From assembly GCF_013912005.1 (NCBI RefSeq), contig NZ_JACESB010000001.1, positions 287,205 through 351,204 of the forward strand: DNA of 64,000 nt, written 5' to 3'. The translations under genes were made by a program, and so were the position numbers. Positions 63,881-64,000 of the stretch are shown in pieces (position 1 is the first letter of the stretch; each line of letters opens with the position of its first letter). This DNA comes from Brevundimonas sp. (GTDB lineage: Bacteria > Pseudomonadota > Alphaproteobacteria > Caulobacterales > Caulobacteraceae). The notes below the pieces were generated by a model, which had not been told where the DNA came from, did no database searches, and worked only from the letters and a program-made list of their open reading frames with translations.

Positions 63881-64000
63881 CTTTTCTCCTGCCTTGGGCG
63901 TCCGGAGCGCGCCGCCGGGGGGCGGGATCAGCCGCCGTGTGGATGGGCGGACGGAGAGCTGGCCGGGGGCGCGCTCCGGACGCCCAAGGCAGGAGAAAAG
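63881..64000. repeat. Perfect 33-bp inverted repeat at the window end
   Basis: 63881-63913 is the exact reverse complement of 63968-64000; 54 bases separate the arms. Arm one begins CTTTTCTCCTGCC. The second arm runs up to the last base, so the repeat may be longer than seen. Possibilities are a terminator pair, a palindromic intergenic element, a transposon end, or an assembly artefact. Confidence 0.8.

Overview
The window is GC-rich chromosomal DNA with short intergenic gaps and many 1- or 4-base start/stop overlaps. Gene content and order point to an alphaproteobacterium of the Caulobacterales (Brevundimonas, Caulobacter or a close relative). The main evidence is a chemotaxis operon in the Caulobacter order (receptor, STAS protein, cheY, cheA, cheW, cheR, cheB, cheY, cheD, cheU, cheY, cheE), a DUF2842 protein, an Oar-like TonB-dependent receptor and a two-domain RibBX protein. 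I saw no phage, insertion sequence, CRISPR array or rRNA. There is one tRNA, tRNA-Pro(GGG).

Positions 1 to about 29 kb are mostly core housekeeping genes on the minus strand. Read 5' to 3' on that strand, the low-coordinate block runs serS, surE, a small lipoprotein, pcm, an nlpD-like gene, yajC, secD, secF, a PuuD-like membrane protein, a squalene/phytoene-synthase-like protein, DUF1801, a VIT transporter and cytochrome b561. It meets the 3' end of trmFO at the window edge. A second block is the respiratory-complex chaperone, DUF177, plsX, fabH, ihfA and a MerR regulator. A third runs glyA, nrdR, the riboflavin genes, nusB, thiL and the proton-pumping pyrophosphatase hppA. Plus-strand genes in this half are a PhoX-like phosphatase, two small membrane proteins and bamE.

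From 29 to 44 kb lies a motility and sensing island. A twelve-gene che operon with almost every start and stop overlapping is bracketed by two related MarR-type regulators. Downstream of it are a helix-turn-helix protein fused to a degenerate BLUF (blue-light) domain and a PAS hybrid histidine kinase.

From 44 to 64 kb lies an envelope and signalling region: a giant (about 3040-residue) glycine-rich autotransporter, an intact LytS-type kinase, a response regulator that has lost its phosphorylation residues, a LytS-type kinase that has lost its ATP-binding motifs, an intact LytTR response regulator, a MarR-like regulator, a large Oar-like TonB-dependent receptor and two alpha/beta hydrolases. 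A 16-bp direct repeat with 21-bp spacing, resembling a LytTR/AlgR target, precedes the degenerate kinase. I consider this crossed kinase/regulator set next to two large surface proteins the best candidate for something undescribed; the HTH-BLUF protein beside the che operon is second. Gene functions rest on recognising motifs by eye; no database search was run.
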